The position numbers and the translations under genes are program-made. DNA of 64,000 nucleotides. Origin: Haematococcus lacustris (Eukaryota > Chlorophyta > Chlorophyceae > Chlamydomonadales > Haematococcaceae). Each line of letters opens with the position of its first letter. The stretch's first letter is position 1. Positions 21,342 to 33,400 of the stretch are shown here, one piece after another. Under the pieces are notes generated by a model. The model searched no databases. It was not told the origin of the DNA and was given only the letters and a program-made list of their open reading frames with translations. The stretch is from NCBI GenBank assembly GCA_030144725.1, contig JASKMD010000030.1, positions 2,952,747-3,016,746 on the forward strand, read 5' to 3'.

Positions 21342-24270
21342 CTAACGCAGCAGGGCCTTGTCACGCAAGTACACCCACTCCTGGCCTGGCCGGCCTGGCT
21401 TTGGCATGGCTGGGCGGCCATCCCAGTAGCACAGCTCGGTGGGGCGTGGGCCTGGGCCGACTGCACAGCGGCGGATGTTCAGCGCGGCTGACACGTCCCG
21501 GTCGTAGAACCTGCACATGGGTATGGGAAATGCATTGAGTCAAGTCATGTGCCATGTCATGTGTCACCTCATGTGGGATATGTTGCAGCCATGTACATGT
21601 GCATTGTCTGGTCAGTGCTTACCTGATGTTGTAGCTTGTTGAGCTCATCAAGCCCCTGACTTGGGAACGCTTCGCCTCGCTGTACACTGGCCGCAGCCAC
21701 CTGCATGGACACATGCAGCAATGCACATTTGTAAGATTTTTCCTTACCTTCCCAATCTTGACCCTACCAAGCCGCCTTCACTCCACCACCTCCCAGCACT
21801 ACCCTGGCCCTCCCCCACTGACCCTCTCACCTGAAGGACTCAGGCGGCTGCCCAGGCAAGGCCTCAATGGGGTGGCTGTAGGCTGAGCTGACCCGGCTTG
21901 TGCGGAACTCATCCACCAGCACCACACGCCCTGCCCCGAATTGCTGCACTGCCTCTTTCCTCATCTGGCTGACTGGGACACCCCTGCAGCCAATGCTGCC
22001 GCTGCCGCTGAAGCTAGCTGCCCCATAGGCCAGGGCCAGGATGCGGTCCGGCCACCGCTTCTGTGCCTGCTTCTTGACCTGCATCCACACATGGTACAGC
22101 ACACAGTGGCACACATGTGTAAGGTCGGGTATATCAGCAGCAACAGAGGCAGCAACAGGAGCAACAGCAGCTGGCCAGGTGAGCTGACTGTGGTTGGCTG
22201 CTGCCTAGCTCGTGGCTAGCTGCTACTGGGCCTTACCTTGGCCCAGAACGAAGCCACCACGCGCATCTTGCCACAGTACAGCCTGAACTTGGCGTTGGCC
22301 CAGCGCTTCTTCGAGACCTCGGCCCACATGGCGTCATACGTCTCCAGGACGGTGTCGGCGAACCGCCGGTACGAGGCCAGTGAGCTGGGCTTGCTGCTGA
22401 CCCGCGACAGGGCTGTGAGCTGCGGCTTCACCTTGGTCAGCCACGTCTTGGTCGCCTGGGCCTGCCGCGTAATGCCGCTGTCCCGGTAGTACTGACCGGC
22501 TGTAAGCTTCCAGTGCCGCACGGATACCACTGTGCCGGCAGCGCTGCGCTCCTCGTGCGCTACAGTGGCCATGTTGGTTTTGCCAGGGTCAACGCCAAGC
22601 CACTCCGCGTGAAGATGGGCCAGTGGGTTGACTGCGTCCAAGCCCCTGCCCATCCGCGGCAGCTCTGCGGGTGGAGCTGCAGGCTTGGGCCGCAGGAACA
22701 TCACGCTGATGGCGACTCCATCGGTGTGCACGATTTGCGCAAAGTTGTGCTTGGGGCTAGCGAGCTTCTGGCGGCGAGGGTCAGGCAGCAATGCATCCCA
22801 TCGGTTGGCCACCTGTAGCCACCATATGCACATACCAAGGCACTTCATTAGCTTGTGTGGGCTCACAAGGCAGGCACAAGGCAGCTGACTGCAGGCTCAC
22901 AAGGCATGTGACAGCACACATGGCAGCTGACGGAGCACCAGAGGACTGGCTAGCACCTGACTGCAAGGAGCACTCACGTGGCTGTCTTTGGGCCCTGCAA
23001 TGAAGTTGCCCGGCCTCGCTGGGTCAGGTAGGGCACCGTTCCTGAACTTCTTCGAGGAGGTGACCCCCTCCTCCGTCAGCACCCCCAGCATGCCGGCGTC
23101 ATGCATCATGCCGTAGAGGCCCCTGGTGTCGATGAAGACATGCCGAGCCTGACACTTGCTGGTGGGGGTGAGGGCATAGGGTGTGGGGGGGCGGGGGGGC
23201 CTTGGCAGCAGCCCTGGGTTGGTGAGCTCAGCCTGCTGCCAGGGCACCATGTCCAGCTGCCAGGCTGCCATGGCTGCCTCCATCTCTCTGGTAGTGTGCA
23301 CCGCATGGCGCAGCAGCCGGCCCCGGTTGACTGGATCCTCCACCCAGTCGTCATCCACCCTCTCCCCCTCCTCAAGCCCCAGCAGGCCCCGTTGCAAAGC
23401 CACCTCAGCCTGCATGGCTGGAGTGGGCACCACCCCACCCTGATCCAGCAGCCAGCTGACATCCAGGCCGCACACCATGCGGCGCACATAGGTGCACGCC
23501 CGCTTTGACCAGGCTGGCAGGTGCCCACCACCCACCCCCCAGAACCCAAATCTGCGCCGGTGTTCCTCCGTGCCCACCAGGACCTTAGCCCCAGCCAGGG
23601 ACACTGACTTCTTGAGCCTGCCAGCGAAGAGCAGCGTGAGCATGTTGCTGAAAGCTGTCTCCAGCTGCTTGCCGACGTGGTCCACCATGTTGGTGTCAGA
23701 CAGGTGGCGGGGGATTGCTGCGAGGCGGGCGCGAAGGTCAGGGTGCGCTGCCAGCACGGCAGCCACTGCCGCGTTTGGCTGAGTGTTCGCGCCATTTCCG
23801 GGCGGGCCGCGGCACAGCTGCAGGTACAGGTTCCTGCAGCTCAGGTCCGGGATGGCTGCCTGGGAGACAGGGATGTCTGTGTACACGGGCTGGTCGTGCA
23901 GGCCCAGCGGGTCGGCTACGCGAATGGTAAACAAGCCGCGCACGAGTAAGCCCAACAGCAGGCTGGCGAGCACCCCACGCTCGCTGATGGCCTCCGCTCG
24001 TGGCCGCACAGCGTCGGCCAGGAAGGCATCCCAAAGCTCTTGCGGGAGGTGGTCGATGAGGTGGGCTATCTTACACTTCCTGCCGTGGTATGTGTTATCC
24101 CTATCGCGGGCAGCGCGGGCCTCTCCGGAAACCTTTCTATTTTGCTGCGCCTCGGTGAGATCCGGCTGTAGTGCCTCGTCGCGGTCCTCAATGTCACTGT
24201 CCGGGTCCTCCGGCACTGGCCTAGGCACGGTTCGTCTTTTTTTCTTAGCCATAGAAAACAACATCGTCAA
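21342..24270 (-). CDS. Fanzor (TnpB-type RNA-guided RuvC nuclease)
   Basis: Five exons: 24270-22978, 22812-22237, 22078-21831, 21700-21623, 21510-21342 (2364 nt, 787 aa, all phases consistent). A second start 6 codons on (MAKKKRR) is equally plausible; that basic run looks like a nuclear localisation signal. An acidic patch (DPDSDIEDRDE) and a long lineage-specific N-terminal half follow. RuvC-I: LGVDPGKTN, Asp506. RuvC-II: VVLVDEFRTS, Glu680. RuvC-III: YDRDVSAALNI, Asp737. All three catalytic acids are present. The Cys pairs of the usual zinc ribbon between RuvC-II and III are replaced by S687xxY690 and S726xxY729. Expected role: RNA-guided DNA cleavage supporting element persistence. No stop or frameshift, so probably recent or functional. 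The 35.5-kb relic confirms that the N-terminal half belongs to the family. Confidence 0.88.
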
Positions 24271-24424
24271 GCCATCACAAATACTAGGAATTATCGGTTT
24301 TGTTTGTTTGCATTTGCATCTTCACATAAACATAATAGGATTGTTGGACCTGCACTGAAAAGGACCATCGCATCTTTGCCTGGCAGGGAAGTGCTGTACT
24401 CTAACGGCTGTCACTGCTAGGTCA

Positions 24425-24437
24425 GAGATGTTGGCAA
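24425..24437 (+). repeat. 13-bp direct repeat at the 5' end of the Fanzor element
   Basis: GAGATGTTGGCAA, identical to 21052-21064. Confidence 0.75.
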
Positions 24438-25119
24438 CATGTGGTCGCATGCTATCATGCAAGCCATTGTGCATCCAGCTTGAACCAACAGTCTGCCAAG
24501 GAAGAATGCACCTGCCATCAGCTACCGACGACCCCATCAAGGTTCTGACCCAACCTGCAAATCATGGGCTGGGTTTCACGTCGCCACCACAGCAAGCCCT
24601 CCGTAGGACCGCAATTGAACCTGTAAGGTGGGGGCCAAGTATCATGCAACCCCACCTTGCAGGACTTCACTTTGGCAGCTAAAACCCTTAGTAATTGTTT
24701 TAGTGAAAGGCATGGCAGCAATGGCAACTAGCACGTGCATGGCGGTTGGTATTGGCTGCAGCTTCAACTCGTCTGCTCCACTGACCAAACAGGATGATAT
24801 GGCCTTCTAGCCAGGTCCGCCGCATCATTCTTCCACTGAACGCCGAATTAGAGAAAGCTGCGCATCCAGCCCAGCTTGCTGCCCCTCCCTTACTAGCCAT
24901 TGGCGGCCAGTGGATGTAACACTCCAAGGCCATTGGCGCAATAACCCTGACCGAGCTGGACTGCGTCACAGCTTTCCTAGTCTGCTGAGTCCAGCAGCAC
25001 TACACACAACAATGCCAACTTTGTGCGTGGCCTCAGCCCTGAATGGTGGCACCCCCCTAGCCTGCTGCTTTCCCTCTGGAGCCTGCTAGGAATGCTGCTT
25101 TGTCCATGAGCCTGGCGAC
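24438..25119. other. Intergenic between F1 and SEC15
   Basis: No gene recognised; several short frames without motifs. It includes the SEC15 3' flank. Confidence 0.45.
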
Positions 25120-27409
25120 TCAGAAGCCTTGCAAGACGGTAGAGGCGGTGGTGGCCACCATCTGCCCCCGGAGCGCCTTGGACACGCCGTCCACGGCCTT
25201 CTTGAGAGGGAACCTGGTCGGCTCCTTGCCCACCTTGATCAGCTCCCGGTACCTGCAGCCATGCAGAGCCCATGCTCGGTGTGACTGCTCACACTAGGTG
25301 TGACCGCCCATGTTAAGTGTGACACGTGTTCTTGCCCATGTCAATGTTTCCGTCGCGTCACGTCTGCCCATGCCACGACTTACCTTTTCTGCCATGTTGT
25401 GCCTTTTTCCTAAATAGGAGTGGCTGCTGTACCGCTGCACAGGCTAGCCAACTGCTGACAGGCTCATGCAGTGCCATGCAGTGGCAGGCTGCATGGTGGT
25501 GGTGGCAGCGCTCACTTGTCCAGGGCCAGCACGATGGTGGCAGGCTCCAGGTTTGGGTAGCGCTGCCGCCTCAGCTCCGGCACCAGCACATCGCCCAGCT
25601 GCGGCCATGACGCGGTCATGACGTGCTGGCAGCCCATCTCATCCATGACTCACACATGACCGCCCCCATACATGGGACTAGCGCCACCCTGACCATGTCG
25701 CCCTTGCCACCGCAGCAACCTTCAGCATAGCCCATGCAACAGCAGGCCTGGCCTGACCCACCCTGTCTGCCCCGGCTGCAGCACAGCAGCTCTGGGGGAC
25801 CCCGGCACATGCCACCACCCACTGTGCCTGACAGCGATGCCTGCCATCCACCTTGACCACCTTCACCACCTTGACTAGCTCAACACCAGGAGCACTTTGC
25901 GTGATGTGGCGGGGTCCCCCCCCCCCCCCTCCCTACCTACCTACCTACCTACCTACTTTCCCTCCCGCCCCCCCAGAGACCCACCGTGTCCGACAGAAGC
26001 AGCGCACACAGTTGAGCCGGCTCAGCAAACTCCTGGGCGAAGCTGGCGCCTTGCATGGCCACTGCCTGCGCCTCCCCCTCTGCTGCTCCGCTGCTCTGCA
26101 GGCCTGCCTGGCTGCCCTGGCCCGGGCTGCCTGCTGCTAGGCCAGTGCCGGGGGGCTGACTGCTGGCTTGGGGGGCAGTGGGTGCTGAGCTGGGGGGCGG
26201 CTGGGGGCTGCTGCTGCTGCTGCTGCTGCTGCTGGCTGCAGTGATAGCTGCACAGTGGGAGGCGAAGGCCTGGCAGGCGGCTACGTCTTGAGCTAGCTTC
26301 TGAATGGCCAGCAGGTTGTAACTGCGCAGTGCAGGGGGGAGAGAGAAGGCCAGGGGCGGGTGGGGTGGGGTGGGAGGGGGGTTTCGCAAGGGGAGGGTGG
26401 CGGGGCTGGGGTGAGGGTTTGCCCTGTCCTATTCCAGCACACCTTGCGGTACAAGGCTTGTACTGCACAGCCCCACCTTGTACTGCCTCACCCTTGGGCA
26501 CCACACCTCAGGCAGCCTCCTCCAAGCCCCCCCTCCCCCGTTTTGCGCCTACCACCACCCACCCACCCCATGCCCTCCACCCTCACCCTCAGGCAGCTCC
26601 AGCCAGGCGTTGCTGCTCAGCGGCTGCTCCCCACCCCCGTCACTCACGCTTTGACGCCATCAGGTGAGAAGATCTTGATGAGCGACAGCGCCACAGACTT
26701 GAGCACGGTGCGGATGATGAATAGGCGGGAGGCCGCGGGCAGGCAGCGGGCAGCCAGGCTGAAGGTGTCCTGGCCATGGGGGCAGCAGGGGGCAGGCAGC
26801 AGGGCTGGCGGGTCAGCAAGCAGGCAGCAGGCACCAATGCAGTACTCTGCCACCTGCCCGCCTTGCCCCTGCCATCTTCCTCTCCCTGCCCAAACCCCTG
26901 CCTCTGCCCACTTCCGCGTATGCTTCCGCTTCATCCCTGCCCCTCCCTTCCCCTCCCGTCCCCTCCCTTCCCTTCCCTGCCCCTCCCTTCCCCTCCCGTC
27001 CCCTCCCCCTCCCCCTCCCCCTCCCCCTCCCCCTCCCCCTCCCCCTCCCCCTCCCCCTCCCCCTCCCCCTCCCCCTCCCCCTCCCCCTCCCCCTCCCCCT
27101 CCCCCTCCCCCTTCCCCCCACCTGAAGAAACTCCAGGGTGAGGGTGATGTGCGGGCTGGGCCCAGGGGCCAGTGGGACCAGCGGCAGCCAGGTCATGGCG
27201 CGCAGGCCCGGCCCCATCACGCCCTCCACCCTCCCCGCCACCAGCTTGAGCAGCGCGCGCTCACTGCTCTCCACCAGCAGCTGCAGGGAGGCTGAGCTAG
27301 AGGGGCTGCTGGCCGACAAGCTGGACAACCCAAGGGAGGAGGGCAGTGCTGCAGGGGGCCTGTGAGCAAGCAGGAGTAAGGGGGGGCCAGGCCTGTCAAG
27401 GGGGGGGGG

Positions 27410-27444
<35 letters not shown>

Positions 27445-30400
27445 CACCGGCACAGCCCTGGACCCCCCCCAAATGCTTGCGGCACACCGCTCAGGCAAAA
27501 AGGCTCCCGCCCTCGCCCCTCCCCGCGCTCCGCCCCCCGCCGCTCTCACCCGCCTGCTGTTCCAGTGGCCCTGGCGCTGCCCCAGACGTTGGCCTTGCTG
27601 GTGCCCAGACCCAGAGCGGCGCTGCCTCCCTCACCGCCAGCACCGCCTCCACCCAGCAGCAGGGCGGCCTGGGCTTGCGCTGCCTCAGCGGCCAGGCGGG
27701 CGGCACGCACTTTGGGGTGCTGGTCAGCCAGGGGCGCCGCCTGGCCCTGCACCCACAGCACAGCGCATGGTCTGGCATGGGGAGCACATAAGGCACACAT
27801 GAGCGGCGCATGGACATGCATGGAAGAACAACTTTGAGTGCATGGGAGGGGTGTGGCCATTGCCCCTTACTTAGGTGTCACAATAGAGCTGGGGCTGGGC
27901 AGCAGGAGGCCAGTTAGCAGGCAAACCAGCTGGAATGCAATGGGTCAGCCAGCTCAGTCGGCCCAGGCGCAAGTCGGCCAGCCCACCAGGCGCCTGGCTG
28001 GAGCAGCACTGATTGATGTTTCTGCTCCCGGCCCTGTGCTTATATCCAATGCTCTTCTGCTATCGGCCCCTGTACCCCTGTGCTATTTTTAATATTTCCC
28101 ATTGTGTCCCATGGCTTAGATTCATGAGTAAAAACGCTGGGCTGTGCACCCGTGATGATACCAGACACATCATAGTGGCAGTGGTTGTGGTGGTTGTGGT
28201 TGTTATGGTGGTTGGTAGGCAGGGCAGAAGGTGCCCTGCCTGTGTGTATGAGTCCAGGGCGGCAGCGGCTTGGCCCAGCGCCCAGGTATTGGCCACCATG
28301 AGCATGCACTCATGCAGCCGCGACGCCTCCACCAGGCCAGCAATGCGGGCCAGCACCGTCTCAACCACAACCTAGCGGCAGGGGGGGCAGGGCAGGGGGG
28401 GCAGGGCAGGGGGGGCAGGGCAGGGGGGCAGGGCAGGGCAGAGGGGGCAGGGGCCAGGCGCTTGGGACCAGGCGCAGGCATGACCGGCTAGGTCAGTCAT
28501 CAAAATGAGGTGGCAGTGTGAGGCAAAGCCAAGGTAGGGTTAAGGTAGGAGAACCCCCAGGCCTGGGGTCAGGGCTGGAGTCCATCCGCTGCTTTGTCTG
28601 TCTGTGACTCTTTGTTTGACATTGGCTTTGAGTGAGCTGCTTTCATGCAGGACCCAATCTACAGTCAAGCAGGTCAAACAGGGCCCCCCACCCCCCCACA
28701 AGTGTGGTCCCACTGACGCCCCCAACACCCCTCAACCCCCAGCCCTGCTGCTCCTTGGGCCCCCCTGGCCGCCTCTTGCCCCTCTGCACTGAGTCTTCCT
28801 CTGAGTCTGCCCCCTGCCCCCTGCACGCTCTTGCCCCTCATCCTATGTCCTCCCTGTCTGGCCTTGAGCCTGACCTTGTGCAGCATGCTGTCACGCTGCT
28901 GCGCCACGGCTGCCGGCAGGTCCCAGGGGGGCAGCAGGCCGCGCAGGAAGGCGGCGCTGTCAGCCACAAACTCCCTCACCAGCCGCAGCAGCGCAGGCAC
29001 ACTGGGCGTGAAGGGCAGCAGCCAGCCCTGACTGCCACCCGGTGGTGCCTCACGCTCACCCTGGCCTGGGCCCTGGCCCAGCCTCAGCCCCTGGGCCTGG
29101 CCCTGCTGCTGACCCTGACCCAGACCCTGCTGTAGCCCTTGCCCCTGCCCCTGCCCCTGCTGCAGCCCTTGCCCCTGGTTAGAGTGGCGAGGCCCAAGGG
29201 CAGTGGCTGCCTCTGTGGGGGCAGGCGGCACCAGGGGGTGTGGTGTGCCGTCCAGGGTCAGGGGCAGCCCCAGGCTGGCCTGCAGAGCTGCACCGGCGGC
29301 TGGACTGGTGCAGGGCAGCAGGCGGTCGAGGCTGTCGGCATTGAGCGCGCGTCCACAGGCGCTGGTGGCGATGCTGCTCAGCAGCTGGTGGTAGTGCTGG
29401 GCTGCGGCTGTCAGGGCAGCCTGGGCAACAGCAGGAGCAGGCAGGCAGTCGGGTCGAGTGCGGCTGGATTGAGAAGAGCTGGGTGGGGTGGGGTCGGGTT
29501 TGAGTCACATTGAGTTGGGACAGGTTTTGAGTTGACTGAAGTTGAGCTGACTCATGTTGAGTTGAGTTGGCTTGGGTGAGGTTGAGTTGGGTGAGGGCAG
29601 GCCTGGGCAAGTCGGGTGACAGGGAGAAAGGCGGGCGGAGAGCAGGCAGGATTCGATGGCACCACTCCCGCCTACCCACCCCCCTCTCCCTCTCCCTCTC
29701 CCTCTCCCTCTCCCTCTCCCTCTCCCTCTCCCTCTCCCTCTCCCTCTCCCTCTCCCTCTCCCTCTCCCTCTCCCTCTCCCTCTCCCTCTCCCTCTCCCTC
29801 TCCCTCTCCCTCTCCCTCTCCCTCTCCCTCTCCCTCTCCCTCTCCCTCTCCCTCTCCCTCTCCCTCTCCCTCTCCCTCTCCCTCTCCCTCTCCCTCTCCC
29901 TCTCCCTCTCCCCACCCACCCCCCCACCCACCTCCAAGGGCTGCGCTGTGTAGCCAGCCGCCGCCAGGGCCTCCCTTGCCAGCAGCACAAAGTCCTTGAC
30001 CAGCACCATGATGGGCGCGGCCTTGGCAGACTCCTCACCCACCGCCCCCCCAGGGCCTGCTGCTGCCGCCGCCCCCCCCTGCCGACTCCCAGGCAGCAGA
30101 TCCCGGTTGACCCCCCCAACCACCCCTGGCTTGCCCCCTGCTCCTAGCCCTCCTCCCCCAGCCACCACCCCCCTTCTGCTGCTATCACTGTGGACTGCCC
30201 CGCCCTGCACCACGGTGGTGGACCCTCGCCCCCGAGGCGGCTGCTGGCTGGGCATGGCAGAGGCAGAGGAGGGTGAGGGTGAGGGGGCAGCTGGGGAGGA
30301 GGAGGAGGGGGAGGGGGCGGCAGCGGAGGCCCCCGCCCGCCAGGCCAAGGCAGTGAGGGGTGGTGATGCAGTGGCTGCGGGTGCGAACAGCCCCCCGGGG

Positions 30401-33400
30401 CAACACAGCGCCGCCTCCAGCACTGCTTTGACCTGCTGGGAGGCTGCGGGCCAGGAGGGGGAGGGGCAGGGGGAGGGGCAGGGGGAGGCCAGGCCAGGAA
30501 CTAGGCGCTGCAGGTTGGCCTCCAGGACAAAGAAGCCTACCACCTGGGGCAGGGCAGGGGCAGGGGCAGGGCAGGGGCCGGGGTGGGCAGCAGGGGCAGG
30601 GGTGGGCAGCAGGGGCAGGGGTGGGCAGGTTAGCCAGTAGCACTGAGGAGGATAAAAGAGGGCAGTGGGGGTGAGATTTGGAGAGGTGTTTGTGGAGGTC
30701 GATGCAGAACAGGCCAGGTGGCTGAGCCTGACACTGCTGCAGCGCACGCCTGAGCGCTGGGGCCCCCTACTGCCCATAGTCCTGTATGGGGCCAGGGCAG
30801 TCGGGAAGGGCATGAGGACCTAGGGGACAGGGGGAGGGTGGGGGATAGGTGCACGGCGTCAATGCACCAGTAGGCTAAGCTGGTGCTAGCCAGGTCACCC
30901 CTCACCCTCTCCACCTTCCACCTACCTACCTCCTCTTGATCCCTGGCCTACCCTGGCTGCCTCCCAGCTGCCTCCCAGCTGCCTCCCAGCTGCCTCCCAG
31001 CTGCCTCCCAGCTGCCTCCCAGCTGCCTCCCAGCTGCCTCCCAGCTGCCTCCCAGCTGCCTCCCAGCTGCCTCCCAGCTGCCTCCCAGCTGCCTCCCAGC
31101 TGCCTCCCAGCTGCCTCCCAGCTGCCTCCCAGCTGCCTCCCAGCTGCCTCCCAGCTGCCTCCCAGCTGCCTCCCAGCTGCCTCCCAGCTGCCTCCCAGCT
31201 GCCTCCCAGCTGCCTCCCAGCTGCCTCCCAGCTGCCTCCCAGCTGCCTCCCAGCTGCCTCCCAGCTGCCTCCCAGCTGCCTCCCAGCTGCCTCCCAGCTG
31301 CCTCCCAGCTGCCTCCCAGCTGCTCCCTGGCTACCTTGAGGCTGCCGCCAGGCTGCTGACCTGGGACAGGTACGCCTGGTAGGTCTCCAGGAAGGGCCCG
31401 GGGGGAGGGGCCAGCTCCAGAGCCAGCTGCAGGCGCCGCTGCTCAGCCGCATACTCACGCAGCCGCGGCAGCCGGCCCATAACCTGGGGCAAGCACTCGC
31501 ACCCCTACCTCACCCTCATCATCCACACTCGGGGGCAAGCACCCCGCACTCGCCCTCACGAGGCCCGCTGCTGCTGCCAGGCCAGCAGCTGTGCAGCTGA
31601 GGGCTGGGGCACGCTGGCCTGCACCCACAGCAGTCCAGCACCTGCTGCCGCATGGCTGTGAGGTGGTCACACTGGCTGTGGGTCACACTGGGCTCATGCA
31701 AGTGGGTGTGAGTGTGACAGCTGTGGTCATCCACGGACTTGAACATGGACATGGTCTATTGTGAGGCTATGGAAATAATGTCACACCAGGCACATGTAGA
31801 TTGGAGTGAGAGGGTGAGGGTGAGCTTGCATGGGCAGCCAGCAGCAAGGGAGAGGGAGCAGATGTTGGCTGAGGTGAAGTGCAAGAGGTTGGAGTGCTTA
31901 GGAGGAGTGGTTTGAGGCAATGGGATCCAGGTGTGTGCCAGGTCAGTGCACTGGGGAGCAGTGGAGGAAGAGGCCTCTGCCCCTGCCCCTCCCCTTGCCC
32001 CTGCCCCTCCCCTTGCCCCTGCCCCTGCCCCTGCCCCTGCCCCTGCCCCTGCCCCTGCCCCTGCCCCTGCCCCTGCTCCTGCCCTTGCCCCCGCCCCCCT
32101 GGCCCTGCCACCTGGTGCAGGTGCACACAGCTGTGCAGCCCCTTGACGTCCAGTCCCGCCAGCAGGGCCACGTTGGCATCACTGGCTGAGCACAGCACCT
32201 CCCCCAGCCCAGCCAGGCTGCCAGGGGGGCTGCTGCTGCTCACAGCCTGGCGGTCAGCCGCCTGGGCCCTGGCCTGCCGCTGCTGGCGCCATTGAGCCAG
32301 CAGCTGAGCCGCAGCCACATGGGGCTGGCCAGGCGCTACGTCCAGTGCAGCAGGCTGACCAGCACCCGGACCTGCTGCAAGGCCCGTGAGGAGGCGGGGC
32401 GGGGTGGGGGGCCGAGGGGGTGAGGTGCCACGGGGAGATCTCTGTGTGACCGGGGTGTGATGTGGGGTAGGGGCCCTAGGGGGGCCATCTGGGGCGCTCC
32501 AGGGGGGGTGGGGGGCGTGGGGGGGGGCACTGTCGCGCATGACTTGCTGACGGAAGTCTGATTGAAGCAGGGCAAGGACAGGGTCTGGGGCGGGTGGAGA
32601 AGGCCTGGGGCAGGGGCAGGGGCAGGGGCAGGGGCAGAGGCAGGGGCAGGGTTCCAGCTCAGGGTTGGCCGTCAGCAAAGGGCAGGGCGGCCCAGTTATT
32701 CCTGCCCTGGCCAGGGCCCCCCAGACAGGGCACCCATCCCCCACCCCACCCCACCCCACCCCACCCCACCCCACCCCTCAGCTTACTTGGTTCCAGCAGG
32801 GGGGCCGCCCTGCCCCGCCCCCTGGCCCTCAGCCGCATCTCTGGCCAGCAGTGCCAGCGCCAGGCAGCGCTCACACTCCAAGTCCGCCGCCAGCTGCCGG
32901 GCGATGGCAGCCTTGCGCAGCGCCCGCATCCCCACCGTGCGCCCCGCACTGCGAGCTTGCAACTGCCAGCAGCAGGAGGGGAACAGGCAGGCAGAAAGCC
33001 ACCAGGTCATCAGGGTCCCTGCCCCCTCCCCCCTTGCCGCCTGCCTGCTGCTCCTCCCTCCAGGCAAGGGAAGGAGGGAGGGAAGGAGTGAGGGAGGGAG
33101 GAGGCAAGGGAGGCAGAGGTGGGCAGTGGGGGCTGAGCCAGGACACTAACCCTGCAGCTCTAGGCCCCTGAGCCATGTGCCCGTGCCGATCATGTGCACC
33201 TCACCTCAGGCACTGGGCTGCAGACTGACCACACCATCACACACATCACGCTGGCCCTCACCCTCCCTGCCCCTGCTGCCCCCCTGCCTGTATTGCTCCG
33301 CTGCTCTCAGCCTGCGCTGGCCCCTAGCCCACTGCCCCTGCTGCCCGCCTGCCCCCCGGCCCTGCCTCCTGCCGGCCCACTGTCCCACCAGCCAGGTGTT

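Larger units (their letters stand above)
21065..24424 (-). mobile_element. Intact Fanzor element F1 (3.36 kb)
   Basis: Delimited by the perfect direct repeat GAGATGTTGGCAA at 21052-21064 and 24425-24437. It contains one intron-bearing gene with about 154 bp upstream of its first ATG and 277 bp downstream of its stop. No second gene (transposase, reverse transcriptase, tyrosine recombinase) is present, and I see no terminal inverted repeat. In gene orientation the element ends ...GGGATTAAAAC before the repeat. How it moves is not visible; help from another element in trans is likely. Confidence 0.75.

Noticed and set aside
30922..31458. Frames of [11 protein letters not shown] / [11 protein letters not shown] repeats
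   Set aside because: Repeat translation of the 11-bp minisatellite in SEC15 intron 8; the exon on either side uses another frame.
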